NCBI RefSeq assembly: GCF_014356525.2
Contig: NC_052504.1
Span: 63,108,086 to 63,172,085 of the forward strand
Source: Nilaparvata lugens
Lineage: Eukaryota; Arthropoda; Insecta; Hemiptera; Delphacidae
Direction: 5' to 3'
DNA length: 64,000 nt
Within the stretch, counting starts at the first letter, position 1; each line of letters opens with the position of its first letter. A model generated the notes under the pieces. It saw only the letters and a program-made list of their open reading frames with translations. It had not been told where the DNA came from and did not search any database. Shown in pieces: positions 32,563 to 43,642 of the stretch. Made by a program: the position numbers and the translations under genes.

Positions 32563-33137
32563 TACTGAGAAATTTCACACTAAGTTCAAATAGAATAGGT
32601 TTTTACAAATTGAAGAGCTCGATTCCAAACGGGCCTAAGTCCATTTTTGTAGAAATTGAGATATCAGCTGATTATTGAACCTTATACATAGACCTTCATT
32701 CCTAGCATACTAACTACTCCAAACTATCCTTAGTCACTACAAAATAAATATCACAATATCACGTTTTTTTCCAAAGTGTATCTAAGTCCATTGCTGTTCC
32801 TTTCCATTCCAACCTTAGTCCTTTGCGCATGCGCAGAGCATCTTTTTCTGTCTGTCTGTCTACAGATTGAAGCCTAACTACCATTTTTACTTCGAGATCA
32901 GCGCGTTTTCAAGGGAAGAGAACAGTGAAAGTCAAGAATACATACACTGGGGATTACCAAGAGCATCAAGTGATCAAGAAAATTTATTCAAAAAAATTGG
33001 CAAGATATATTCAACTCAGCAAATACAGCACTTGAAGAAACTTATCATATTAGTGACATGAAGAAGGTCCAAGTCCAAGTTTCTTTCCAAAATGTCATCA
33101 AGTCCATGGACTTAGTGACATTTTGGAAAAAAAGCAA

Positions 33138-33635
33138 GGCGCAGTCGGTACCGTAGTGAAAGTATTGGTTGTGAAACGTAGTCCAGAAATATCTTTAATC
33201 TTAGTGATGGAAACCTTCTCAGCAGTTAACCTCATAGCTCAACACGTTTTGGTTTGGATCTTCAATTGAAGAGCTCTATTCCAAACGGGCCCAAGTCACA
33301 AAAGTGTTTTTCTCAGGAAATCGATTTTTTGATAGTCATCACTTAAATGTTGGAAAATGTTTATAATCCAATGTATATAATCAAAATACACACTTTATAC
33401 ATTGGATTATAAACATTTTCCAACATTTAAGTGATGACTATCAAAAAATCGATTTCCTGAGAAAAACACTTTTGTTACTTGGGCCCGTTTGGAATAGAGC
33501 TCTTCAATTGAAGATCCAAACCAAAACGTGTTGAGCTATGAGGTTAACTGCTGAGAAGGTTTCCATCACTAAGATTAAAGATATTTCTGGACTACGTTTC
33601 ACAACCAATACTTTCACTACGGTACCGACTGCGCC
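33138..33635. repeat. 498-bp near-perfect palindrome
   Basis: Arms of 240 bp with an 18-bp spacer. Paired positions add up to 66773 all along, so the arms have no indels; one mismatch was noted (GTCAC against GTAAC). Each arm ends in GGCGCAGTCGGTACC, so the primer-site sequence is present at both ends in opposite orientation. Confidence 0.93.
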
Positions 33636-33636
33636 A
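33622..33636 (-). promoter_or_regulatory. Primer binding site, tRNA-Ser type
   Basis: Minus-strand TGGCGCAGTCGGTACC directly against the LTR. TGGCGCAGTCGGTA is the known start of the tRNA-Ser primer site of 17.6/297-type Gypsy elements. Confidence 0.85.
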
Positions 33637-33815
33637 TGTTATGTTTGTTGGTTCGTTTATACACAAAGTATTTATTAAATGAATATTATGCACGAAGCAA
33701 ATACAACTATACAACTCATGATCATGTTGAAGAAGTAGCAGTATCGACTTGTTACAACTCTCGATCAATACATCGACTATCGATATTACAGTATCGATAA
33801 CTTCATATTATGACA
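33637..33815 (-). repeat. 5' LTR of the Gypsy element
   Basis: 179 bp, TG...CA ends, partner of 25844-26028, followed by the TTTCC target duplication. Confidence 0.9.
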
Positions 33816-33820
33816 TTTCC

Positions 33821-34010
33821 TTTTAATCCTTCAACCCTGGATCTTTTCTAGCACTATATTTATAGGATATCGGGGATGATATTCTACATCCAATCCTGAC
33901 GTTGAATTGAAAATTTGAGAAAGTTTTGCAATTTTACACAATTTGTCAACCCTGCAATTTCTTGGGGTGGAGCGCCAAGTCTCAAACTTTTTTTACACAG
34001 ACTATACCGG
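33821..34010 (+). repeat. Interspersed repeat, right half split by the Gypsy insertion
   Basis: Continues the family of 23937-24180 (reverse complement there): TTTTAATCCTTCAACCC, GGATATCGGGGATGAT, GGAGCGCCAAGTCTCA. The left half is at about 25820-25843. Confidence 0.8.
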
Positions 34011-34221
34011 TAAGTAAATTAACAAAATTTCCACTAAAGGTGCCTCCAAAATTTTTGAAATCCCCTCCACGTACCGGTAAGTGCTTATTGCACTTAATTT
34101 GGATCCACACCAAAATATCAACATAATCATACGTTTATTCCTTTTCTGTCATTACGGTACAAATAATGAATAATAATTACCATAACTCACATCAACGCTG
34201 TGGATTTAATTAGCCCACATT

Positions 34222-34465
34222 TAGGCCCGCCGCAAAGTAGACCCACGCTAATCCACGAAAAGCAACCCACGCCGTGGTACGTTTTGTAAACCATTGCTAT
34301 AGAATCATTATTCATCATCAATCAGCTGACAAGTGGATTATTCATTGCATGCATTACACAGATGTCTGGAGAAGCTTAGCAATGATTTACAGAACATCCC
34401 ACGTCCTACGGCGTAAGTTGCTTTTCGTGGATTAGGTAACGTGGGTCTACTTTGCGGCGGGCCTA
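34222..34465. mobile_element. Foldback/MITE element
   Basis: Arms TAGGCCCGCCGCAAAGTAGA (34222) and its complement ending at 34465, extended by CTAATCCACGAAAAGCAAC, enclose a fragment of the GCATTTACGGC-family distal segment (ATCAGCTGACAAGTG). No ORF. Confidence 0.75.
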
Positions 34466-34482
34466 AACCCATGCATCCTTAA

Positions 34483-34620
34483 GCCTAGTTTATACGATGC
34501 CAATTGGCGATACAAAAATTTATTGTCAAAAGGCAACTGACTGGCATGAGACTATTGTCTTCGTATAAATACTTCAGGCCAATTGTGTTGCCAACCATCC
34601 CGACAATTTAAACTAGGTTT
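34483..34620. mobile_element. Small MITE (about 138 bp)
   Basis: Starts GCCTAGTTTATACGATGCCA and ends ATTTAAACTAGGTTT. CCTAGTTTA/TAAACTAGG are the inverted ends. Interior contains CCAATTG repeats. Confidence 0.6.
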
Positions 34621-35749
34621 TAAATAACATGGGTCAGCTATTTTTCAAAATCAGAATCTTAATATTATGACTTTATTATTAAAATAAAGAGTCATTCTTC
34701 AATGTTGTTCTCCATGACAAACTGTTTAAATTGAATCAATTTTTGTCATTGAAAATTCATTCTTATTATAATTATTAAACGTTGAATAAGTTTTTGATAA
34801 TTATTATAAATTATGATTGACAATAAAGAAATATTTGGTGAAAGAAATATATTTTGAACAACCGCGGCAATGAAAAACAAAGGCTACCAACACAAAATAG
34901 ATAGATCGATAAAGGCTCTTGATTATGTGTATAATGCTTTGCCTGATAGTTATTCTTTAATAGTGTGTTATATATTAATTATTGCATAGTCTCACAATAA
35001 TAATCGACGATGGACATTGTATATTCAACATTTCAGGTCAAATCACAAATGCTTAATATGCCAATACAAAATAAGGCACCACACGATGAGATGGTGCCCG
35101 ACTGTCGTTGAAAACAGTCAAAGGAAGGGGCCATTTCGTGTAACGCTAACTGGAGCAAAGCCTACTAAATAGCTTAAAAGCTTATACTCAAGCAAGCAGT
35201 GAATTTACACCAAGCTCTGTCTGCTCCTGCTGAAGCCATCAAAATCAGAGATAACACAGGTAGGATTTAAAAAAAAAATGTTTTTGTTAAAACTAAAATA
35301 CCATAATATCCATCATCCAAGTATTTCTAAAGGTTTGTTTTATCTCAGTTCTGTATTTTAATTATTCTTTTTCCAATTCTACTTGTAGTCTATAATGTTG
35401 TTACTTTGCAGTAATGCTCACAGAATAATCATGAATTTACCTGTAGGCCTAAATTATTTTACCGGTATTAAATTACTATCAAAACTGATAAGTCTTAAAG
35501 ATTGATGGAATAGTAACAAGCTAACAAGCTAACAAGACAAAAAGTGCTTCATACTTGCATGTATAGGCTATTGTAATTGATGGTGTTGAAAGGTGATGGG
35601 CTTTTTCAATAAATCACTATAAAATACCTATGTATTTTATCTAGTTTTAATTGTTTAAGAGTGTGATGCTCTCTATAAAAAAAATCTATCATTAACACCA
35701 TCAGTTCCATGAAACAGAAAAACCTTGCTGAATCTTGAAGGTTCGGGGG
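34621..35749. other. No recognisable gene
   Basis: AT-rich intergenic DNA with no long ORF. Confidence 0.5.
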
Positions 35750-38045
35750 CACTTTAGTTAAAGGTCCGCGGAATCTAGCATTGAAACCTATAGATCGATA
35801 GAGGAGATCAAGACGAGATCAACCATGAATAACATTGTTGTCGATTTCCAAAGATTAGCTGAAAAAACATGGCGGGAAGTTCAAAATTTTTATTTTTAAT
35901 AATTTTTTCATGGCTACAATGTTTTAATCTAGTGCAATCTTTTGTAAAATTTGACGAGGAATCCAATGAAACTAATGTCAGGTTCGTAACTTCAGTAGTT
36001 TTTGAGATAAGTTATTGCAAAAAATGTGCAAAAAAATGCACAAAACTTGTTTTCATGATGATTAATAGGTATTTTAAACTTGGATTTAGTAGAATCAAGG
36101 AAAAATGTCCAGTCACTTGATTGCCTAAACTCAAAATTGTTTGAGATATTTGGGAAAATAAGAAAAATGCACACTCAATACTCTTCAATTTTCATATTAA
36201 ATTTTTTACTACTTTTAGTGACTACTAAATTGGCTAAATCTCATTGGGATTTTTGCAGGGAATTCATTAAAATAGATTTGAGGTTAGAAATTTTATAGAT
36301 TATTAAGATATTTGGAAAAATACAAGAAAATGTAGTATTTTAGCTTTAGAAGAATTCAATATGTTTGCATAGGCATAGTGCAGACCGATATTTGGGATCA
36401 CATTTTATTCAGCTTCCAATGCAATTCAGAAGCTTTAAAAGATTGTAAAAATAATTGAATCAAATCAAGCTTTCCCTAACCTAAGCTTTTCCCAATCTTA
36501 CCTTTTTCCTAACCTTAGATTTTTCCTAATCTAAGCTTTTCACAACCTAAGCTTCCCCTAACCTAAGCTTTTCTCAAACGTAGCTTCCCCTAACCTAAGC
36601 TTTTCCCAATCTTGGCTTTTTCCTAACCTTAGATTTTTCCAAATCTAAGCTTTTCCTAACCTAAGCTTTTTCTAACCTAAGTTTCACTAACCCAAGCTCC
36701 CACAACCTAAGCTTTTCTCAGACCTAGCTTCCCCGAACCTAAGCTTTTACTAATCTAAGCTTTACCTAACCTAAGCTTTTTCTAACCTAAGTTTATCCCA
36801 GACCCAGCCTTCTCTAACCTAAGCTTTCCCTAACCTTAACTTTTTCTAATCTGAGCTTTTCCTAACCCAAGCTTTCCCCAACCTAAGCTTTTCCCAAACC
36901 CAGCTTCCCCTAACCTAAGCTTTACCTAACCCAAGCTTTTCCCAACCTCAACTTTTTCCTAACCTAAGCTTTTCCTTATCCTCGTTTTTCTAACCCAAGC
37001 TTTCCCCAACCTAAGCTTTTCTTAGACCCAGCTTCTCCTAGGCTTCTCCTAACTTAAGCTCTTTCTAATCCAAACTTTTCCTTACCCAAGCTTTCCCTAG
37101 ACCCAGCTTCTCCCAACCTAAGCTTTTCCTAACCTTAGCTCTTTCCTAACCTATCTTTTTCTAACCTTAGCTTTTTCTAATCTAAGCTTTTCAAACCTAA
37201 GCTTTTTTCCTAACCTAAGCTTTTCCTAAGTTGAGCTCTCTCTAATGCAAGTTTTCCTAACCCATTTTTCCCTGACCTAAGCTTTTCTCAGACCCAGATC
37301 CCCGTAACCTAAGCTTTTCCCAACATTAGCTTTTTTTTAACCTGAGCTTTTCCTAACCTCAGCTTTTCCTATTCTAAGCTTTTCCCAACCTAAGCTTTTT
37401 TCCTAATATAAGGTTTTCGTAAACTAAGATTTCCCTAACCTAAGCTTTTCCTGACCCTAGCTTCTCCTAACCTAAGCTTCCCCTAACCTAATATTTTCCT
37501 GATCCAAGCTCCTCCTAACCTAAGCTTCCCCCAATCTAAGCTTTTTCTAACCTAAGTTCTCCCTAGGTAGCAAAAAATGGAGTTGCAATTTTTTTATTTG
37601 CCCAAATATCTCAAACAATTTTGAGTTTAGGCAATCAAGTGACTGGACATTTTCTCTTTAGAATTTATCATTCTACTAAATCCAATAGTTTAAAATACCT
37701 ATCAATCACCATGCAAACAGGTTCTCCTCTTTTAAACCCAAAATTTGCACTTTTTCGCACATCATTTTTTGCAATATCTCAAAAACTACTGAAGTTACGA
37801 ACCTGAAATTAGTTTCATTGGACTCCTCATCAAATTTTACATTTACAACAAGATTGCACTAGTTTTAAACATATTGTAGCCATAAAAAATTATTAAAAAT
37901 AAAAATTGATATAAAAATTTTGAACTTTCCACCATGTTTTTTCAGCTAATCCTTGGAAATCGACAACAATGTTATACATGGTTGATCTCCTCTATCGATC
38001 TATGTAGGTCTCAATGCAAGATTCCGCGGCCCATATACTAAAGTG
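35750..38045. mobile_element. Foldback element with long inverted repeats and telomere-motif core
   Basis: Inverted repeats of about 420-450 bp (35750-36165 and 37592-38045) start CACTTTAGT on each strand and share CCGCGGAATC, GATCGATAGAGGAGATCAA and TCGATTTCCAA. They enclose a 1.1-kb tandem array (36465-37566). No transposase seen. Long inverted repeats plus tandem core match the plan of foldback elements. The same ends occur on a smaller relative at 38161-38750. Confidence 0.85.
36465..37566 (+). repeat. CCTAACCTAAGCTTTT minisatellite
   Basis: About 60 degenerate units of 16-19 bp, consensus CCTAACCTAAGCTTTTC. Each unit contains two CCTAA, the complement of the insect telomere repeat TTAGG, followed by GCTTTT. 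Many units deviate (CCCAGCTTCCC, CCTTAGC), so the array is old or evolves by local slippage. No ORF. Confidence 0.9.
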
Positions 38046-38160
38046 CAGCCAGGTAGCCTAGCCTGCCGTATCCAATTTGCTTTTTATTTGATCAATTTTC
38101 CTACTGTCCTTTCCATGTAACGATTGTATTATTTACATTTATTATTGGGCTCCGCACCTC

Positions 38161-38750
38161 CACTTTAGTGTATGGGCCGCAGAATCAAGTATTAAGACCA
38201 AGAATCAAGTATTAATATTGTTGGAGGTGGTCATGAAGAGTTCAATCATGTATATTACATCTACATTTAGGCCTAAAGTGAAGTCAATTCAAAGGCTTAG
38301 GCCTAGACCTAGCTGAACAAACATGGCGAAAAGTTGGAATTTTACGTGGCTTCCAATAGGTTCTAAAATAACTAGCCTATACAATTATACAAATAAAATA
38401 AATTAGTTCATTTAAAATCTAAATAAAACTATTAAATCCACTTTTTCAAGTGCTAAGTTAGTAAACACTTATGATAACATTCACTCACATATTATTTCAC
38501 TGAGCAAAATAAAAATTACCTGTCATATTTTTAATGTAGGTAGTTCTTACCGGAAACGAAGATGTACCGTGTTCGATTCCCGGTCTGGGCACAGCTTTTG
38601 GAAAGTTTCATTCTTCAAATTTCCTTTTGCTATTAAGTTCTTTGGTAAATATTTTCAGTAGCAGAAGTGGTCGTCGTCCCTAGTTCTATTTAATTTATTT
38701 ATACGTTTATTAGTCTCATTGCTAGATCCCGTGGACAATATACTAAAGTG
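38161..38750. mobile_element. Smaller element with CACTTTAG ends
   Basis: Left end CACTTTAGTGTATGGGCCGC and right end (reverse strand) CACTTTAGTATATTGTCCAC, related to the ends of 35750-38045. Contains a tRNA box-B-like GTTCGATTCCCGG at 38570. A further isolated end (ATAATACTAAAGTG) is at 42576-42589. Confidence 0.65.
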
Positions 38751-39250
38751 CTTTATTTACTTGCAATATTGAAAAAAATATACTGAATTTACCAAAAATA
38801 GTTATAGGCTTATTCTCATAAATTTATTTATTCTAATAATTCTAAAAATAATTGAGTTGACGTAATGCTAAAATCCCAATCTAATAGCCTCTACCATGTG
38901 TATTCGTTGAGCAGAGATATAACACGCGTGACTTTTGATATTTTTGTTGATTTGAATCCAGCCAGTCATGAATTTTTTACTTCAATGAAGATTTTCTACG
39001 TAATTTTAACAAAATAAATGATTATTTAAAAAGTTAACAAGCTTATTTTCTACTTTTACAATAGTAATTTCAATTTACTTTTCAAGTCTGGGCGCATTTC
39101 AGGGCGCTTGCTCCCATCTTCAGCAGGTAAAGTAAGTTGAAATTGTAGAAGTAATATAAGTGCTACAGAGAGTTTAGTAATAAGATATAAGATGAAGCCT
39201 TTTGCAATAAGTGATCAAAGCATCTTTATTCTGAAATCCTCCAATTTTAT
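38751..39250. other. No recognisable gene
   Basis: AT-rich DNA with no clear feature, leading into the duplicated segments that carry the exon-like modules. Confidence 0.45.
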
Positions 39251-39269
39251 TGAAGAATGAAATAACAGT

Positions 39270-39360
39270 TCGCTTGTTCTGCAACTCGCTGATTTATTAG
39301 TCAATTGTTAATTTGCACTGTGGGGTCATTATCCTAGAAGTGTCAAACATTTTCAAATGT
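39270..39360 (+). pseudogene. Exon-like module 1, degraded
   Basis: Has TTGTTCTGCA-ACTCGCTGA, the module start with the acceptor AG changed to AA. The middle is replaced or lost. Downstream GTTATTTATTTGTCAAAATG matches the DNA that follows modules 2 and 3, so it is a real member of the series. Confidence 0.5.
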
Positions 39361-39586
39361 GACGTTATTTATTTGTCAAAATGTACGTTTGTTTGTGTTA
39401 GGTTGAGTACTTGGTTTGTGTTCTTTGTAAACTTTATCATTTAATTAAAAGATTATGCTCATCAAGGTGAAGGAAATAGCAAACTTGTCTATTCGACGAA
39501 TTCTTATAGATAGATTAAAAATAAAAGAAGAATTTTAATTCAATGGAAGTTGATAGAGAATGAATAAACATGTTTTTGTTGTGCAG

Positions 39587-39653
39587 CTCGCTGATGGACA
39601 TTACGAAACATGGACGGTGAGATCAACCTCATTGCAGTATAACACATTCTCAA
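39587..39653 (+). other. Exon-like module 2 (67 bp)
   Basis: Preceded by TTTTTGTTGTGCAG and followed by GTGAGTG, consensus splice acceptor and donor. Starts CTCGCTGA. ATG at base 24 (39610-39612) opens MDGEINLIAV-stop. Exactly the same length and internal spacing as modules 4 and 5. Confidence 0.6.
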
Positions 39654-40179
39654 GTGAGTGACTCATTATTTATTTGTCAACATGTAGTCTCCTTCTGTTA
39701 GGTTTTGTCGTTTGCAACTTTATGCTAGTCTATATTCATGATATTATTTATTTATTAGGTTAGCACAAACAATACAATGATCGGAAAAGAAAAACAGGCT
39801 ATTACCCAAAACTTTTTCAATTTCGTAATTTAGTTTCAAAGTGTCCAAATATTATACATAGGCTATGTATGTCCATTTCAATTTTCTACACCAAATCACA
39901 ATCTGAGAATATAGATTAGAATAAAACAATCAATTTTAAATTTAGATAGATTGATAGTACAACTTTCGTAAAAACATGAAACAAACTTTAAATTCACAAA
40001 ATAAAGAATAAAACCACTTAAATTTTGAGCTCGAAAATATCATTATTAATTATTAAGGTGAAAGAAATAGCAAATTTGTCAATTCCGCGGATGCTTATAG
40101 ATAAATTATCAATGAAAGAAGCATTTTAATTTAAAAAATTAATAAAAGTTTATGGAAAATGAAAGAACAGCTTTTTTGT

Positions 40180-40225
40180 TGTGATAAATGTCATTCCAAA
40201 ACATGGAATGTAAGGTCTGTGAGTG
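40180..40225 (+). pseudogene. Exon-like module 3, degraded
   Basis: Retains ATAAATGTCATTCCAAAACATGG and a GTGAGTGATAC end, but the acceptor and about 20 bp of the middle are missing. Flanking DNA on both sides still matches module 2 (GATGCTTATAGATAAATTAT; TTATTTGTCAAAATGTATG). Confidence 0.5.
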
Positions 40226-41442
40226 ATACATTTATTTGTCAAAATGTATGTCTCTTTGTGTTAGACTATGTCGTTTGCAACTTTATGCTTTTGTCATGGT
40301 GATAACATTGAAAGGAAATATATTATGAGTTTGTGTTTCATTTATTAATTGGTTTATTCGAAAAGTGTAGAATTCGGACTTTATCAATCAGACTAGTTCT
40401 CAAGTAATTTAATTTTCTGTTTGAATTTTTACCGTGAAAAAATCATTTTAGCTGAAAAATAATTTTCTAATATAAAAGTTTTGCTAATTTGCGTTCGGGA
40501 AGACGACAGTCAGTTTTCAATTTTATGCAGGGTTGAGGTATTCTCACAGAACTGTATTTCCGTTAGCGATGGAAAAGTCACTAGTTTTTGGGAATATTTC
40601 AATCTTGCATTTCCCTGTTCTTACAAAATTTTGCTCTGACTCCACATGGAGCAGTTATTTCGTTGGTTGAGAGGGAACATCATTTGAGTGGTAAAGATCA
40701 GTTCCAATCAAATCACCATGGTCGGAATCATATTAAAATCTAGAGGTAGCCTCGTGCCTCGAGGGCCCACAATTAACTTGTTTATTGTTTAAATTTGTCA
40801 ACATGCATTATTTTTTTGCCGTGGATTGTGTTGAAATAGTTTATTAATAATGAGAGGAGTGAAATGTGTAACTGTTTATTGGAAATATTAGTGAAAATAT
40901 CAGAGTGTAGTCACAAGATTCAAATCATGATGTAATTAGTAATTTTATATATGGTGAGTGTCATCATATTTTTCTAGCTCATGTAGTAGGTAGTAAATTG
41001 AGTGAAGTCCACGCCACCTTCGTGAAAATGTAGAATTCCACATCAGTTAGAAAAATCTTACAGAAAGTTACATGACTTTAGAATATGCAATGAAATGCTA
41101 CGGATTATTTTTTGTCCAAATTTTAATTAGTTCAATCCATTCAATAACATTTAAAAGTTGAATAGGAAGCAAGATTTTTTTGTTTATCAAGTCCCATGAC
41201 TCGCTCTTTAGAATGTAGAGATCTCTCCTCTACCCCCATCTGAGGCGGTTACACTTTATTCATATAATTGTGCTTATTAAGATGAATTAAAAACAAATTC
41301 CTTGTATATTTCTAGATATGTATATTTCCTTGGATGCTTATAGATAAACTATAAATAATTATTCAAGCAATTTAATTCTTGTAAATTCAATATATTTTGA
41401 AAAACGAAGGTTTATGACAATTTTTTTTTTTTTGTTCTACAG

Positions 41443-41509
41443 CTCGCTGAATTTAATTTCGAAACATGGAGTGTGAGATCAACCTCATTGAAGTATAACA
41501 CATTTTTAA
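41443..41509 (+). other. Exon-like module 4 (67 bp)
   Basis: Preceded by a T14 tract and GTTCTACAG, followed by GTGAGTG. ATG at 41466 opens MECEINLIEV-stop. Shares CGAAACATGGA, ATCAACCTCATTG and AGTATAACACATT with module 2. Confidence 0.6.
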
Positions 41510-42289
41510 GTGAGTGATTTGAATATTATTAATAAAATTGAAGGATGCTTTCAATAGACCATTTGAAGGATACTTTCTATTGGTCAACCCGAACCTGTAT
41601 CGATACTCCTGGGATCATTTTCAGTGCCGTTCGAGGTTGAGCCTAAACTTTTGAGCCAACGAATTTGCTAGGTAAGTTCTATGTGACTGAGAAATGAGGA
41701 ATTATATGACACTGCTAAATTTGAACCAGAGACATTATACGAAATTATAAGAAGGAAATACTGAGTATTGAGACTTGAAGCTATCATAATCATTAAAAAG
41801 TATTAAAATTCTGTGATACTGGTTTTGGTTGTAAAATCACTTTTAATCTCTGTTGAACAAGATTATATCTAGTTATTCTATCGAATTTGTGGCTGTGATA
41901 ACTTCGTTTCATAATACATTATATATTTCTCATAAACTTAGTCTTTTGGAATTACTAGCAGTGCTAGTCAAAAAGTGAGAATTCAGATTCCTTCATGAGT
42001 CCACTCTCTAAATCAGATTACATCTCTTCTTGGTGTGATTGGGAACTGGGGAGGGTAACTCTATTGTTTGAGAAAGTGCAATATATACTGTCAATTTTTC
42101 TATTCTATAATGGTTGGAAATTGAACTGATTTGAAGTCTCTCTTGTTGCTGTTCACTGAAGTGCTCACATTTCGAAGTTAATATTTGCATGAAGCATTGA
42201 GATGAAAAGTTTTTTTTTTAATGTTGTAGACGTGGTACTGCCAAATCAGTGGCGTATTCAGGAGGAGGGGGGTCTTCCGGGATCCAAAT

Positions 42290-42360
42290 CATCGTATTTG
42301 CTGAGGATTTAATTCAATATTCAATTCAATTCAATTCAATTTCAATTTATTAAAAACACA
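42290..42360 (+). repeat. (CAATT)n-type microsatellite
   Basis: ATTCAATTCAATTCAATTTC run next to a short interspersed-repeat end. Confidence 0.7.
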
Positions 42361-42793
42361 CAAAACAAGACAAAACAAATATGACTCCTGAGATACACCA
42401 AAAGAGATTCAAAGTTAATGTTTTGCATTATTCCATTGAAATTCTAGGCACTACAATCATTACAATGTTATTCAAGCACTGTAGATATCAAACTTTACAA
42501 AATATTAGTTAGACGATTCAAAACAATAATTTTCCTCCACCTCCTGTCTCAAGTGCTTACTTTACTCCCTGGATCATAATACTAAAGTGTCACTTTTTCG
42601 CTCTCGGGAGGAAAAAACAGGAAAATTCCCTAGAGCGTAAAAGTAACTCCATTTAAATAACATGGTGTGATGATAAAACAGCTGTAATATTTATAATCTG
42701 TTATCTCTGTTACTAAGACACATATTTAATGTCGAAAAAGCTCGTGTTGAGTCCAATTCTATTACAATTTATTCGACATTCAAAATAAAATAA

Positions 42794-43642
42794 ATGGGTC
42801 CGAAAAGAAAAACTAGTAAACGTCAAGATTTAGTCAGTGAAGGAGAAAACGATTCGCAAAACCAAATGCTTGGGAAAATACTGAAACCAACAGTTTTATC
42901 GATTGACCAAGATTCAGATGAAGCACCGAAAACGTGGAGACATTGGAAGGTAACATTTTTAAACTTCTTAAAAAACAGTTCAATCCCGAAAAAGGATGAA
43001 TTGAATGTTTTGATCAATTATGTGTCACCGAATATTTTTGAAAGTATTTGCAATTGTATATCATTTGAAGAAGCTATAACAACTCTTGAAGAAAGCTTTA
43101 TAAAACCTCAAAATGTAGTACATGCACGTTACTGCTTATCTAAAGCAAAACAAACCCATGGAGAATCAATTGATCAATTCTATAATAAACTAAAACGGCT
43201 AAGTTTACCATGTAACTTTCAAGCAGTCACGGCTGACGATAACAAAAGTGAATATATCCGAGACGCGTTCATCTCCGGATTAGAATCATCGAAAATCAGA
43301 CAACATCTTTTCGAAATGAAATCGCTAACTTTGCAAGACGCTATCTCACAAGCACGAATGTTAGAGAATGCTGAAAACATTGCTAAAGAATACGAAACCA
43401 GTTCAGAATATGTTAACACAGTCCTAGCAAACGAGAATAAAAATACCGAGAAAACGACTTTAGTCCGTAATTCTTACCAAAAGAAGATTCAATGCAGATT
43501 TTGTGGCTATAATAATCATACTGATAATAGCCAATGCCCAGCAAAAGGACAACCATGCCTAACTTGTAATCGAATAGGCCATTTTTCAAAAGTATGCAGA
43601 GCACGAAACGATAAAAAAACCAAATGGTATCTGCCACAGTAA
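42794..43642 (+). CDS. gag: Gag of a Gypsy/Mag-like element
   Basis: 282 codons from ATG at 42794. Residues about 50-200 have the Gag pattern W..WK..FLNFL, LEE.F..P..., and IDQFYNKLKRL. Two zinc knuckles close the protein: CRFCGYNNHTDNSQC (about 233-247) and CLTCNRIGHFSKVC (about 254-267). It would bind element RNA and form particles. It overlaps pol by 19 bp in a different frame. The N-terminus is basic (MGPKRKTSKRQ). Intact and with no stop. No LTR was recognised upstream within 500 bp. Confidence 0.88.
   Translation: MGPKRKTSKRQDLVSEGENDSQNQMLGKILKPTVLSIDQDSDEAPKTWRHWKVTFLNFLKNSSIPKKDELNVLINYVSPNIFESICNCISFEEAITTLEESFIKPQNVVHARYCLSKAKQTHGESIDQFYNKLKRLSLPCNFQAVTADDNKSEYIRDAFISGLESSKIRQHLFEMKSLTLQDAISQARMLENAENIAKEYETSSEYVNTVLANENKNTEKTTLVRNSYQKKIQCRFCGYNNHTDNSQCPAKGQPCLTCNRIGHFSKVCRARNDKKTKWYLPQ

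Larger units (their letters stand above)
32563..33636 (-). other. Gypsy 5' leader containing a large palindrome
   Basis: About 1.07 kb between the primer site and gag. It contains a near-perfect inverted repeat (33138-33377 and 33396-33635, 18-bp loop) and a smaller hairpin near 33088-33132 (CCAAAATGTCATCAAGTCC against GGACTTAGTGACATTTTGG). A third, diverged piece of the arm sequence (CCAAACGGGCC.AAGTC) sits near 32609-32655. Confidence 0.85.
25844..33815 (-). mobile_element. Gypsy-type LTR retrotransposon, nearly complete (8.0 kb)
   Basis: Bounded by 185- and 179-bp LTRs (25844-26028, 33637-33815) and by a 5-bp duplication TTTCC (25839-25843 and 33816-33820). The minus strand carries a TGGCGCAGTCGGTA primer site against the 5' LTR, a palindromic leader, one long gag-protease-RT-RNase H frame, integrase in the same frame after a single TAA, a frameshifted integrase tail, about 2.6 kb of 3' untranslated DNA, and a polypurine tract (AAAAAGGGAGA). 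All key enzyme motifs are visible, but the two lesions disable this copy. LTR similarity and the intact duplication indicate a fairly recent insertion. Confidence 0.93.
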
